NCBI RefSeq assembly: GCF_047496725.1
Contig: NC_132972.1
Location: 13,035,001 to 13,099,000 of the forward strand
Source of the DNA: Anoplolepis gracilipes
Lineage: Eukaryota > Arthropoda > Insecta > Hymenoptera > Formicidae
Length of the DNA stretch: 64,000 nucleotides
Direction of reading: 5' to 3'
The position numbers were made by a program, and so were the translations under genes. Positions 10,861-25,400 of the stretch are shown piece by piece (positions within the stretch are counted from its first letter, which is position 1; each line of letters opens with the position of its first letter). The notes below the pieces were generated by a model. It was not told where the DNA came from and searched no databases. It saw only the letters and a program-made list of their open reading frames with translations.

Positions 10861-12830
10861 CCCGATCTATTTGCATGTTGAATCTGTATTTAACAAACAT
10901 ACACATAATTTTGAAATGAAAATAGTACAACGCCTCAGAAATTCATTGTTCTTTGTCATTGAGAATATGCAACTGCAAAAATATACAATTTTAAACATCT
11001 TAAATTATTAATAATATATATAGTACATTGGTTATCTTTTTGCAAAGGAAAAATATTGAAAAGTTATAGAAGAAAAATTAATGCTAATGATACTTTTACA
11101 AAATTAAGCTTATCATCAACGTGACATGAGTTAAAGAGTGAATAACTTGTAATTACAATTTGAACATTTAAATGTAAACGAAAGTCAGTTTTAAATTAAA
11201 TATTTTCTTCTTTTTTTTTTAAACACAAATTACGTACAAATTATTTTATCATAAGGAAATTTTTAGGTGTCGTATAAAATATATATTTATGTAGCCTGAG
11301 TGATTATAAATATGTCACATGTTTCGTGGCTAACAAAATTGTACGTAAAACGTCTAGATAGTATCTTCCACGGATTCTATTTTTCGATGATTTGCAAGAA
11401 ATTCTGTGTGAAATCCGATGTATGTGCTATAATTTCCGTTATCTTTAGTCAGATAGCGACGTTATCGATAAACGCACCGAGGCGTTGCCACACGGTAATA
11501 CGACGATAATTATTAGTATAGAGCTACCCTGTACTTATGAAGGACCTATTATTAGTACAAACATGTATTACCATCGAGTTCTCCGCTTATGGTTCGTAAG
11601 TGATTTCCACCATAAGCATCCGAGGAAAGTATTGGTAAATTGAGTACTTGAGCACGAAGAAGACGTCAGCATGACAGCTCTTTCTTCCTACCTGCATTAA
11701 GGTTTGTTTTAGAGTTTATTAGGTCATTTACGTGCGCTTTCACTATCGTGAAGTGCACAATATTTTTTTGATGACAAATTAACGTTTCTTTTTCAGCATT
11801 TTCCCGTTTGATATGTTTTATGTTGTTGCAATATTTAGACGGGTATAAAATGTAGATAATATATAACGATAATAAATAGAATTATCAAATAATCATATAT
11901 AAAGGATATTAAAACAAATTAATAAAGCATATTAATATCATTTTTATTCAATCGAACCACAAAGAAATAAAATATACATTTTTCGAGAATTTAAAATAGC
12001 CTGTCTATCATTTTATGAAACATCTTTTTTGTTATATATTTTTATTTTATTATATATAATTTATCATATATAATTATTTTTACACATTAAATGCTAAATA
12101 AGATTAATAGAAAAGTCGCTTTTTACATTGATTGTTACAAAACTGATAGAATATCTGACTCATTATACCGATATAAATTTTAATGCATTTGCGACTATTG
12201 TAATATTTGTGCGCACACGTTATGACTGTTTATTATTTATGTAAATACGGATTATCCTTCGGATTTCATCAATTAATTAATGCTGTCGGATTAGCAGTTT
12301 TCAGCATCAATTACGCAAATAGCACTATGATTTGTCGATATCATTAAATGTAAATATTGAATGCACCTGACTGCCCATCGTCATCACTATGTGATGTTGT
12401 AAGAGAGCGGCAAATTATTATATGTTTAATATATTTGATCAATTTACTGTATTCAATAATACAGCAGATCATCTGATTCACGATTCATCTCTTTAAACAG
12501 CATTACCGCGTTGCATTAATTTAAATAGGATAATATTTACAATTAAAATTCTTTTAGAATTCTCATAATATATTTCAAGACGTGTATTCGCATAAACATT
12601 AATGCATGAAGAATTAGATTAACGTTTTATCTTAAAAATTGTATGTACCTCATATTTCTTTTTTAAAATTGATCTCCGTATTTCCGAGTAGTTAAACAAT
12701 AAAAATACATGGCAACTGTGAATAAGAAATTACAAGATACTGAAAGATAAAATATACATACTTGTATGTCTTACAAAACACATTACCCAGTTTCCAGGTT
12801 AACACATTGACTTTGGTTAGCCATTCTTTC
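10861..12830. other. AT-rich spacer
   Basis: No gene is supported. A small stem based on GCTTATGGT and ACCATAAGC lies at about 11586-11618. The short frame at 11300-11509 shows no recognisable motif. Confidence 0.5.
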
Positions 12831-13370
12831 TTGTCTAGCTTTCAGATTTCAAGGACGGAGCGGATGTATCTACTCTGTCCGGAAGGGTCACATCGGCGAA
12901 TCCGTAGATCGTGATTAATGGAGCAGGTCGGGCGGGATCTACGTGCCGACGAATTGAGGAGCGCTTAGCGTGAAATTTACCCGATGAATTGTTCTCACAA
13001 TTATCATGATCTACGGGTTCTCGGGGATCCAAGAAACACGAAAGTCTCGAAGCAGTCGGCTAATCTCTGTTCGGCGAACCCTTCACTTTGGCACCCCCTT
13101 CCCACCCTCTCTTCCTCCCTGCCGGCGCGCGGTCTTCTCTTCCTCGCAGCCGTTGGCATCACCCTTTCGGGGCACCTTCTCACCCACACCCGCACCGCGC
13201 GCCGGCGATACTTTTCGACGGGCAACGGTTTCGCCGACGCGAGAATCTCGGAAATTTTTAAGTCGATCGCGAAACTATAATTATCCTTTAGGCTATGCGC
13301 GGAGTATGCAGTGAGTAGGTGCGCGCCGACCTTCGCAACACGGTTGTCTCTTTTTTCTACGATGGACCGC
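12830..13370. other. CpG-rich island with overlapping non-genic frames
   Basis: Four overlapping frames of 65-122 codons run on both strands, which is what CpG-rich DNA produces by chance because stop codons are scarce. A GTGAGT donor-like site follows ATGCA at about 13312. The island could be a promoter or enhancer. I see no protein signature. Confidence 0.4.
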
Positions 13371-15883
13371 ATATGTATTTACCTATGATATTTTCTGCAA
13401 AAAGTTTAACTGTCAAAAACAGAAATAATTCCATAAAATAAAGATTATTAATCTCAATTATTTAAATTTATATTTAATTTATATTATATACGCGTTTATC
13501 TAATGTGAGTCTTTATATAATGAGATTCTCTCTCAATGTTTGAATTAAACCATTACAATTTTCTGAAATATCGTCATATACCTATTGAAAATAAATCAAC
13601 AAAATCAATTTAAGGTAAAATGATGTGAAATGTTTTTATATAGTTTTTTTTTTTATCATTGTCATCCAAATAACCTGTTGGGAAGAAAAAGAATTGGTTA
13701 TATGCCATTCGTTAAAATGTTTCATTTTGTGATATCTCCCGTGTCGATATTATTTTTTTGTCCAGCCAATGCAAGTTTTTTTTTCTCCCGCTACAGAACC
13801 GCTTTTATTCCGCTTCGCGGACAGATTGATCATCGACGAAGACGGAATGCTGCTAGACACTTTCAAGTATCTTCCGAGGTTGCTTCCCCACATTATAGAA
13901 GAATTTCGGATGTTCGTGCAAAGTGATTTATGAAGGATTTCTTGCCCAAGCTAAAAACCATTTTGACCGGTGCAACGGCAATCTCGGTCACGGTGATTTG
14001 ATCAAATCAACCCTACGTTATTATCTGCAATTAATGAAAATTGCAAGAATTACCGCGTGAGTAATATGGTTTGTGATTTAGAGAAGAAATTTAGTTTTAT
14101 AAATAAAGAAGCACGTCATAGCTCAAATAACTCGAGAAGTTATTTTAATATTGCAGTATGTAAAATTTTATATATATTATACATTATTTATATTATATCT
14201 AAAATTTAAATTTTAAATATTAATTAAATGTTATGTGCATTAAATGATTATAAACATATCGTACTTAATATTTAAATAGATACGTTAATGCCAAATTACA
14301 CAACAGAATCCTATTTCATCTAATGTCATAAAATTAATAATTTACAATTTTGACACTTGCCATTTATATACATTTATATTGAGCAGTACATTTTGTTCAC
14401 ATGATAAAATTCAAGCTTCAAACGCTAAGATTATGTCGAAAGACATCAAAGTATTCAATAAAAATAAAACATGTTGCTTTTAAAATTTTAATTTATTAAA
14501 TGTATACAAAAAATGTGAATCTTTTCCTATTATAACTAAATAATTAATTACAGAACATTAATCAAATTTATTACTTATTATCAAATATCCTCTTATAAAA
14601 GACTTGAGCTTTCGGTGGATTCGTGAATAAATCCGTCAGGCCTTTTATCGTCTATTTTCTAAACTAGGATTGATTGTTGTCAGACATGGGAGCGAGAATG
14701 CTCCTTCTTCATTTAAAGGACGACGTCACGCGAGTGTGTGATGCTCAAATTAGGGTTATAATCCCTGTGCCATCTGATATAACGTCTCCCTCGTCGACCC
14801 GGTCACTATTTACCGATAGCATTTTAACCCTCGATTTGTCGTCAACAGCTTTCAAGTCCATTGGGAATCTCGCTGCATGATTTGCGGGAACAACGTGCAT
14901 CGCGTACCGTTACTTCGAAATAGCGTACATACTTGCGTACATACCTGAGCTACTAAACATCACGATATATATTTTTATTTTTTATGCCAAATTTAACATG
15001 AAATTTGATCATTTTAAATTATCGATCCAGTATAACGTTATACAATTTTTCATAAGTAAGAAGCAAATAAAACTTAAAATTCGAAAGTCATGTTTGTCAT
15101 TATGTTTGAGAAATACAAATTTATCTCTCTCTTTCTCTCTTTGTGTTTAAAACTACTTGTATATTACATTAAAATGCAGTACATATTTTCGAGTAAAATA
15201 ATAAAGGAACGTCAAATTTTCACATATAGGTACGTATTAATGCATTTAATGATCAGGATAGAAAAGACTGTAAATTACGGACACTCAAATAAAACATGTA
15301 TGCAAATTCTCGTCGCTGTCTGAAATACAGTGTCACGCAATGCATAACTTTAAAATTGGGTCATCGTGTACATAATACGAATGGGAAGGTGACACGTTGT
15401 GCGAACTGAAATAAAAAGGAAGGCGTGTCGGGGAGAACATTACCTACCAGGGACGCATTATAAAATGGCAAAGATATAGCCTCAGGCACTTATTAATATA
15501 CAGCTACTCGGTAATTTCGACATCTTTGGAACACTCGATAGCTACATTGTTTGGAAAACTGAAAAGGTGAGTTATTCATAAAATATATTAAAAAATGGCT
15601 ATATATATAATACGCAATAATTTTGTTAAATTGTCGATTAATTTCTGCAAGCATAAAATCGCAATTAAGATAATACAATTACTATAAACATAGATAGAAA
15701 AACACATTGCATTTAACCTATATGCGACTTATAATGAATGATAATAACAATATGAGTGATAATAATTGATCATTTACTACTCAATAAATGTTTATTTAAC
15801 TTTAATCACATAAATATGTCACGTATAATATATAATAAAGATCCTATATAAGTTACATGAAATAATGAATTTCTATGCAGTAC

Positions 15884-15933
<50 letters not shown>

Positions 15934-16140
15934 AATATAAAAGAGAGTATTTATTCAGTAATAATAAATTTATTTGTATTTTTTCTTTATATCGCGAAAA
16001 AAATAATATCAAACAGATAGGTCAGTTTTGCTTAAAAGCCCACAATTATAACTGGATGGAAGAGATTAAAATGTTACATTTGATAGTATGTAATGCGAAT
16101 ATGGTATATCGCGGTGTTGTCGCCTCCGAAATTGCATCGA
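13371..16140. other. Mixed spacer including a possible small promoter/exon at 15458-15566
   Basis: Mostly AT-rich and without recognisable genes. Near 15458 TATAAAA is followed about 25 bases later by TCAGG and then, after about 85 bases, by AAAAG|GTGAGT at 15567. Together these could be a promoter with a short first exon on the plus strand, but there is no ORF to support it. A long (AT)n run sits at 15887-15929. Confidence 0.35.
15887..15929. repeat. (AT)n microsatellite
   Basis: A 43-base pure AT dinucleotide run. Unlike the runs at 8.75 and 36.24 kb, I could not find long inverted arms around it. Confidence 0.95.
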
Positions 16141-16149
16141 TTCTTCTGG

Positions 16150-16900
16150 AGCGATAGTCACGAACAGTCGGGATATTTTGATAATTCCCTTTTTTGTGAG
16201 AGCGCGCGCGTGTAACGCGGAAGAGATCAAAGGCTTGCCAGTAGCACCTGTCCTCTATCCCCGTCTTGTCATCCAGCGGGACTACGCCAGGGGGCTGGAG
16301 AACCCAATGAACTCTCTCTTTCCGTGCCTCCGTTTCTCTGACGTTCTCTCCCTTTCTCTCTCATTTCACCCTCTCTCTCGTTCTCTCTGTCTCTCTTTTC
16401 TCATTCCCTCTCTCACTTTCTCTTTTCCTCCCTCTATCTCTCTTTCTCTCTTTCCCTCCGCATCGCTCGTCACAGCTAAACGCGCGCGCACAGCTTGATC
16501 AGGCTCTTCTCTGGCTGCGAGAGATTGTCTTCCTTTCGCCGTACTTTGTAGCCCCTGTCCGACGATCCCTGGATTAAATTGCAATTATCTTTATTGCGAG
16601 CACGATCTCCCTCGACTCCGCCGCTGTGCTATACAAAATAACGAAGAGCTGATGATTTTCGGATCGAAACGCGCGCGAAGCTCGACGCGAGATGCGATCC
16701 TCCGGCAGCCTCCGGTGTCGCAGGTCGGTGAAGCGCTTTCGCAGTTCTCTTCTCGTCGGAGAGGCAACGACTCGGCGGAAATGGTAAATTGCTTTTAAGC
16801 CTTTCTGCCTCTCTTGCACCGCTCTCGCTTGATTGATAAGATTATAACGCGCCGCGAATCGAATAAACGAGCGCATTCGCATTTAAGAGAGAAAGAGAGA
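16150..16900. other. CpG-rich island with a long CT-rich tract
   Basis: A pyrimidine-rich tract at about 16316-16460 is followed by CpG-rich sequence to about 16890. Frames on both strands are low-complexity, being Ser/Leu/Phe-rich on one strand and Arg/Glu-rich on the other, and are not credible proteins. A promoter or enhancer role is possible but not shown. Confidence 0.45.
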
Positions 16901-19334
16901 GCCTTGGTTGTCGTCGCGTCACTGTCGTTTTTTTATTCTATGCGGATATTAAAGCGCATCTAGTTTAGAAGTACGTAACCCTCTGATTACAGGCATTAGC
17001 GAATGATATCATTTGAAGTATTAGATGGAACGAAGGTAACATAAAAGGAATAGTAGTAATTATCACGGTTTGGATTTTAAATATAAATATAAGAATTGTT
17101 AGTGCATTATATTCCTTTAATCTGTAGAAAATTGTAGTACTCTCTGGCTACAGTATCTAAATGTTTGTTAATTTAATATTTAATTACAACAATTATCAAT
17201 GTTTATTAGAGTTTATATTATGCAATTTATATAACATGTTTATTGCCTTGTATTATAAACTGAGCTATATTTATTCTGAAAATATTAATAAGGTACTACA
17301 GGTTCTTGTTTCAATTGATTCAGTATCATTTTATGTATATATTTCATTGGAATTCGTAATTTCAGAATCGAGACTGTTGTTATAATGTTATTATGTATAA
17401 TTAGAAATTGCAAAAGTAAGTCAAGTGTGCTGTATATTTTACATACAAAACTAAACAAAAATTTTGTCAAAATTTTCTCTTCTATAAAAGTAACAGATTT
17501 TATTACTCGTATATATATTTGCTTTTTAAAAAAACATATTTACTTCTTAATTCAATAAGCTCGGTTCTGATTTAAACATTCATTTGCACTGTATTAAAGC
17601 AGCTGCACTGTATCATGGTACCGATATGTACAACAACAAGAGGTATGTACATGCGGTTTCGAATACTGCTATGCATTGAAGAGTCCAAATAACTCCAGCG
17701 AGCATAAGTCATCCGTAAGGCCCGAGGGGTCGCGGGTCGGGTACCCTAGAATTATCGCTAAACGTTATTGCCTAGGCTCTATAGATCTTGCGTATAAAAT
17801 GCTAGGTTATCGTTGCCGCTTACGTATGGTTAAAAGCGAGGGTGGACCCATGACGGTGAAGCCGCCAAAGTCTAGACTTTTGCTGAATCGCATTTTGTTA
17901 ACCGTCATTTCGTACAGCTGATTTAAAGACGTCCGCATGATTTGCTGTAACTTTAGACCGTCGCATCTAGAAATATCTTTCTTGAAAAAAAAGATTGATC
18001 GCAATAAAAATACGTTAAAATTTTGATATTAAAGTATTTTTAAATATAAAAATTGAAATCACATATATTTACAATCCCACTAAAAAAGAATAATATTCTT
18101 TATTTCACATTGTAATTTATATTAGAAAGAACACTCAAAAAAATATTTTGCTAAATGTAGATAGATTTCTAGATGTCTCAATTAAAATTTATTGCTATTT
18201 TTTGTATCTGTTAGAATATTGTTTGTTACATATAAAATTTACAGCAGCAATATTCTAGTAATACCTCTAGAAAATTTAGATTCCATTGTCAAATATTAAT
18301 CACAAATATAATTGTCTTTAACAATAGACCGTAAAGATAAACACCACAGAAAACTTTTCTCAATTACACTAATAGTAAAGATATAAATTCTGTCTCTATC
18401 ATTTAAATTAATTAAGTACAGAACATATACAGTATCACAGTATTTGCTAATCATTTATCTGTTTCAGTTAATTTTTTACACCTAGAAAATTTTTGTTCAA
18501 GTTGCAAGATCATTTTTTTGAGTGAATTAAAAATCCCCTCGTAATCAAATTGGAAATGTGTTTTTGAGTTAAATTAGATCCACAAAAAAAAAGTGTTCTA
18601 TTAACATTAAAACGTGAGTATAAATGCAGAAATTTTTGTCAAAATACAGAAAATTTTGAAGATTAATTCTCTTGATTCTTTTTTTTAGATTAATTTTCTA
18701 TAAACGATTTATGTTGTAATATTAATTATTGGTACCAGATTATTCATAATGAGAGTTTCAAGCTGTTTTTTGTCGAATCATTCATTTCATATGGCAAGTT
18801 TCATTTAGACGTTATACGTATAATAGATGAAATATGTGTATGAAATAAGTTTCATACCTTTCTCGAGAAGTTACGTGTTGGTGTCCGAAACACTTGTGCT
18901 TTACATGTCCTCGTGCACATCTTTGTATTACGATTCTTATATTGGAGTCTCATTTATCCAGACACTTGTGTAAATCCTTGCGCGATGGCTTTTAAATACC
19001 GGACGGTCATTGCCCGCTATACTGATGCTTTTAATAATTTGTTCACAATGGAGTTATGTTTCCATTCCCGCGCGTGGCGAGCCATATGACGTGACATTAA
19101 CGTGTTTTCATCTTTTTCCAAAAGACATAATGGTTCGTAGCAAAAGAAAAAAAAAAAAAAAAAAAAAGAGAAAGAAAAAAAACGAAAGAAAAAGAGTATG
19201 TGAAAGAGGAGGAGAGAGAGGGAAAGACGGAGACACGAGGAGAGCAACAGATAGAACAAAAACCGAGTAAAACTGGCGCTTTGTTGTTGCACGACAGTGG
19301 TTGGAGGGTATAATTCATCGTTGTAACAGACTCC

Positions 19335-19381
<47 letters not shown>

Positions 19382-20890
19382 CGTATACTGGCACAAAGGT
19401 CAAAGCTGGCCTGGACTGGTCTCGGCAATGCGCTCAGAATTACGATATTTTGAACAACGGATTTGGCTGTTCGTCTGTATATGTATATATTTGTATGTAT
19501 CTGTGTGTCTGTGTTTGTGTGTCTGTGTTTGTGTGTCTGTGTGTCGCGTGTGCGTGTGAGCGAGCGTTCGTTACTTTTCGAGCGACGTGTCAATACCAGA
19601 CGATTTCTGTCGGACAGGAGTCGTCACACGGCACAGCGCGCGCTATTACCCATGTAGCCATCATATCGATATGTCTCTCTTTCTCTTTTTTTGCGTATAA
19701 CAATGCGTGATCGATACTCGCAACGGAGGCTGGGTCCAAACGCTTTTCCGCGTACGCAACTTGTTGAGAAACGGTTAAAGTACAGTACTTTCAACGATCT
19801 TTTTTTCGCTATGTTGTAATAACTAGATAACCACCGAGCTCGATCTGAAACGGTATGCATTTCACCATATACTCGCAAGTATCATCCCTGTGTCATTTCT
19901 ACAATGATATTATGAATAAATAAACGCCCGCTCTTTTTTCAGAAATTTTGAAACCGTAACAATAATTTTCAACTGACAATGAGAGTTTTATAATTTCATT
20001 CGATGTCTCGACGTGCGTATAATATTATTAGAACGTTGTATCTTTGCACTGATTGTGAAAATGAAAAATGCGTATCAGTTTATTACGTTAATCCTTCTGC
20101 CAGGATAGAAGTAAGGGGTCTTTCATGGAACGTATGAATGCTGTAACCAAGAGGGACATGCTGACTGATTGTGGTCGCGACGATCTTGACATCCTGCGAG
20201 GAAATCTCTAGTCGCGTCTCGTCTGGATTTATTTAAAAGAATAGAATTGATTTTCGTATCATTTATTTCGAGACAAGAATCATTCGCGTGGTTCCTATCT
20301 TTAATCTTCGCAATGTGTCATTTACGTATGGTTTTAATTTCATGTTAAATCTGTAATCGTCAAATCATCAATCTCAATCATGTTATTTTATTTTTTTAAT
20401 GCTATAACTTGTTGGAACAATATTTTATTCTAAAAAGAGATTATAAAAAGCTTTATATACGGTTATCTTTAATATTACTCTATGTGCACCCAGCACTTAC
20501 ATTCATTTGCAGCTCATAATGCTCAGGATTAAAATTTTATATATTAAATTTTTCAGATCATAAATGAATTATTATCGTTTAATAATGAATAATTCGTTAC
20601 CGGTTCATGCTTGATGAAGCATACCTAATCAAAATTAATACAACTTTATTGAAAGCATATTTCAGAGAAGAGATATGTTTTTATTTATTCAATTTAATCT
20701 ATATTCAATTTTAGTAACCTTTAAGAAAAGAATGATACCATTTCTCTAAAAAACACTACATGAATACTATAAACAATAGTAGAATGAATAGTGTCAACAG
20801 ACGGAAATATAAACAAAATTTAGTTACTTAAATAAACAAAAATTAAAATATACATAATTCTTGATTATGTTTGTATGGTATAAGAAGTAA
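16901..20890. other. AT-rich spacer with a simple-sequence cluster
   Basis: No gene is supported. A moderately GC-rich block lies at about 17690-17900. A dense simple-sequence cluster follows at 19142-19545: A/GAA-rich (19142-19240), CT-rich (19331-19380) and TGTGTC/TGTTTG-rich (about 19498-19545). All frames crossing the cluster are low-complexity. Confidence 0.5.
19142..19545. repeat. Cluster of A-rich, (CT)n and (TG)n simple repeats
   Basis: Three simple-sequence tracts lie within 400 bases: a 19142-19190 A run with G interruptions, a 19331-19380 CT tract, and a TG-rich tract at about 19498-19545. The spacer between the first two is purine-rich on the plus strand. Confidence 0.9.
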
Positions 20891-20929
20891 TGTTATTTAA
20901 CAACGGAGGTCATTATATGGCTTTACTTA

Positions 20930-21610
20930 CGTACGCTGCAATTGAAAGTAGGATGCAACGTGACGATTTGGTCTGCTCAATAATATGCACGCTAGCGCTT
21001 TAATTCAAGCCGTTTCTTCGCAAGCTTCGTGTAGATATCTCACAGCGCATTAAATTCGCCGCCAACGCCAGCGCACGCCAGCAACGTAGAACGGAGTTTG
21101 ACGAGCTATTAATTTATTGTTTCAAATTATCAAATAACGGTCTTCCACGAAGCGGAGATTACGGCGCGTAGGTTCGCTTTGCGGTGCACCGGACCGTGTG
21201 ATTACCGAAGTTCGGAGGCTATGGTGCCTCAGACATTTCGTGGGCGCCATTCGCTTCAGCGGACAAAGCTATGAGAGAGAGAGAGAAAGAAGAAAGAAGG
21301 GAGGGAGAGAGAGAGAGAATGAGAGAAGATAGGAGAGAACCGACGCAGACACGGCGTAGAGTGCCGGTAACAGATCTTTCCATCAAAATTGCGTGTGCGA
21401 AAACTCCCACGATTTTTGGCCACGTAATTATTACCTGTTGTAACACCGCCACCGCGTTGGAGATCGTCAAAAGAAGAGTGCTGTCGATTCGAGCGTGTCC
21501 ACGGTAGCGCGAGAGGTAGAGCTCGGTCTTGTGTTCTTACGCAAGGAGAAAGTCTCTTGTCGATTCAATGTTGTACGCAAGAATGAATCAAATGTTATGT
21601 ATAGCAGGTA
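20930..21610. other. CpG-rich island with opposing splice-donor-like sites
   Basis: On the minus strand, CpG-rich sequence runs down to TAC|GTAAGT (donor at 20930), as a noncoding first exon would. On the plus strand, ATAGCAG|GTAGGA lies at about 21609, preceded by an open ATG at 21568. A divergent promoter between them is conceivable. A GA-rich tract covers 21272-21336. None of the frames has a recognisable domain. Confidence 0.3.
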
Positions 21611-21949
21611 GGAATTGCTACGAGAATTGAATCTCCAATCGCAGAGATAAATCTTTAATACAAGCGATCTACAGTTTTGGATGTATTTTCAACTTTTTAA
21701 TTTCGCATTCTCCAATCTCACGCGCGTTTCAATATAAATTTTAATATTTTTTTAATAGAATTGTAATGGCATGCCTCACGATATATTTACGCTGATTCGC
21801 ATGTATATTTTATCTTTTTTTCGATCACATAAAAATACATAAGAGTTAAATCATAAGAAATATTAAAATGTCTCTTCAATGAATAATATATGCACAATAT
21901 AACAGTTTGGTGTTTTTGACGAATATATACGCTATATGACATCGCATTT

Positions 21950-22450
21950 GAAGCGAGGATCGGATTGTTATTTCGATAAATAATGTGTTACGTCATCTCG
22001 TAACATTCGTTGCCGACCGAGGGGGATAACAATTTTATTATTAAGCCTTTGGCGAATCAATAGGCACGCCGATCGGACGCGGAATAAGCGAATTCGAGGC
22101 GAATTCGACGCGCCCACGACTCTGACGGATCCACCCGATTTATTTACGAAGAGGAGAAGGAAAATGTAAAATCAGGATTCCGACAGATGGCTCGAATCTC
22201 AGACCCCGGGCCGTGAATACGTGGGCAGCGTCGCGCGGAGAGGGGCACCCGCTCCCGACCTCACGATTTTACGCCCCCGGGGCATACCGCCGATGGAAAA
22301 GTTGCGCTCCAGAGTGCTCCACTTTGTTTTTTTGGACCCGTGGAATCGTAGCAGCTCTCGAAATTTCCGAAACACCCCGGCAGCCCGCCCCCGTTACGTC
22401 GTAACATGCTTCTCGCGTTTGCCGCGTACAACCTCTACATGAGCGTTACT
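21950..22450. other. CpG-rich island, candidate regulatory block
   Basis: The island includes a TTACGTCA element (CRE/ATF-like) near 21988 and GC-rich sequence at 22200-22400. Two overlapping frames of 63 and 73 codons on the same strand share no recognisable protein feature. A regulatory role is inference from composition. Confidence 0.35.
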
Positions 22451-25400
22451 TATCTATTTATTAACCAGTTGTGCACTCGGCACAGACATGTGCGCATCCG
22501 TGCTACGTCAATCTCAAGGATTGCTAAAGCCTTTATTTGATATAATTTGTCTGACAATGAGCTAAATAGAGATTTGTGCAAACTAGAGTTTGCAATTGCA
22601 ATTTATTCCGTTAAAATTAACCTACGCATGCTAATAATAATAAGGTTTTTGCGAGAAGAGAAATATATATTTGTAGAAATAATATACATACAAATTGTTT
22701 TACTCAACAATAAAGTGAAAATTGTTACTTGATAATGAGACCAAAAAATCTGAAAATTTAAATTAATCTCGATTAATGAATGTATAACTTACAGTTTTTT
22801 TTTTTTTTTTTTTTTGTAACATTTGTAACATTTTTATGAAAATACTAGTCATATATTAAAAACAGAGAGAGAGAAAGAGAAATACAAATCATAGTGGAAG
22901 TAGAGAAAGTCTCTATGGAAAATTGATATAAACACGCAGTACATGATTGGTAAAGAATAATGCAAATTTTAAACATTAAATTAAACGAGAAGCCATCTCG
23001 TGTGTTATCAAGACTTCCCTTCGCGTGCCGTTTTTTTCACAGAATCTTTTTTCATTTAACGCACAGAAAGATACTCAATTACCAGCAAAGTTTTACAAAT
23101 CCATTCGACTGAAGACAAAGAACGGTACTCTCCATCGCCCTTTTGCCAATGTATTTATCCGGAATTAAAAGAAAAGCGTTTTTCTTACGCTCCCGCAGTT
23201 TAAAACTTTTTCCTTTTAAAGCCGCGCGCTTTACCTCGTCTCGTCTCGTCTCGTTGAGAAATAAACGTCCGCGAGACGTCGGAGAAAAATACCGGTTATC
23301 CGAGCTTTGAGAAAGTTTGCTATTAGTTACAATGAAAAGAGTTGTTTTTGCGCCCTAATGGTCGAGATTAAATCGTATAACTTGCAACACGGAATATATA
23401 AATCGACCAGCGCGAAAGTTACAATCGTGGGCGAGGCGTAGATCTTTCGCGAAACAAAACTCGACTGAATAAAATTAGCAACTGCGATCTCGGAGAGCTT
23501 GTGATTTTATTTAATGCGACGCTTCCTAGACTTATCAAATATTTTTGCCCATTATCGAGATGTTGTGACACGTAATAATTCCAGTGTTTACACTTTACTT
23601 GTGGATATGTAATATATAGTTTCGCGCGAAACAGGTTTAGCAAAATTAATAATAAATCGAAAGACAAGCCATTATTTATTTGAAATTAGCGCATTGCCGA
23701 TGTTAGATATAAGATAGCCATTCTATTGAATGCTAGTTACTGGATATTAAGTATGAATAAAACGTCTAAAGTACACGAGTGGATGTTAGCTTGCAAAATT
23801 TATAATTGAAACATAGTTACTCTTATGCCAATATGCCGAGCTATCATTATGTAATTCGCATAATAGCATCTATGGGCAGAAACTGTCAATCACGAATGTC
23901 CATTTTAATGAGATATCTCTTTCACAGTAAAAATAACTAAAAATAACTACTTCTTCGAGAAGAGAAAAGTAGCACAGAAATCTTTTTGAAATCCACAAGC
24001 TTATGCAACCAACTATTTTCTAATGCCGATCAAAATTATTATAATAGACGTACAATATTGTGTCATATTTTCAAATCATATTTACTGTCGTTCATATGAG
24101 TGTCATTTAAGAATTAAGTCATTAATCTATCAATATACAATGAAAACGGGAGAAAAGTGAGACAAATAAATTTTTTATTTCAAATCAAAATTAACAGCGC
24201 TGTCAACCACGATTCATGTCAAATCAAAACAATCTTAAATCAATCTTAAATCAGGACGAATTAAAATTGTATGAAATTGTACGAGTTATTTTGATAAATT
24301 CCTTAAGCTTTTTTATATAACATAGTAGAGTACCATGTGTGATCTATAAATTAGATAACACGAGTTTAGGAGCGGAGAACCTAAATAATTGTAGTAAAAA
24401 AATGAAATAAAAAACTCGAAAAAGAAAAATATTCAATAACATAAATACTAAATAAATATGTAAGAAAAGAAAATAATTATTTGCGCAAGAAATATCCAAT
24501 TGCTCGTATCGTTTATATTTCTATTCGTAAAGTAAACCGCAAAGTTCGCATAAAGTGGCAAATGAAATAACGACGGTTCGTGCTTCTTTCGCAGAACAAT
24601 AGTCGAACTACCAGAAACGCTTGTCCTTAACTACGTATCATGTGGATATGCGGCTGGTGTAACTGCACGATATGCACGTAGAGAACGCGTGGCGGGCGAG
24701 CGTATAAACAATGCAAGTATCTAGCGAGGAAGGGAGAGAGAGGGTAGTTGGAGCACTTGGCACGTAGGGCTCCCCGCGAGCCAACGTCCAATTACTAGTT
24801 GGGCGCGTATCTTCATGGGGGGTCCCATACGCAATTGTTGTATTTCGCTATTGTTCCGCCGCGTGATTGGATCCATTGTTTTTGCTCCTTGTAATTATCA
24901 GCGAGGGAACCTTCAAAAGGATCCACGTCTCACAAGTTGCCTCCTCTCTCGGTTGTCCGCGCGATCGCGGGCTCATCAACATTATTTAACAAACAGTAAA
25001 ATTATTTTTTCGCAGCTCCCTTCAAAATTCTCAAAAAGCTAGCGTAAAAAATATAATCGTATTCTACCCTGAGAGAAGAACAATGTGTCGCGCCGACGGC
25101 CATTGAAATTGTAAATATTATGCCAACGTGAACCTATATTACCGTAATATCATGTATTTGATGTTAGATTTTTCCTATCCGTAACATCAATCAAAGTTGT
25201 TGCTATAGTGAAGGTAATATCACACATGTTGAGGGTGCCTCAGGCATATTGCGTACTTTCTCTCGATTATAGATACTAGAGGCTAAACTAAGAAACGTGT
25301 CATTTATTTCAATGTCGTGGCATCGCTAGATTTTAAGCTATATAAGCAATAGAAAATTATATACAAGATTCATCAAAGTTTTTAAGTTTTTACGTATTTA

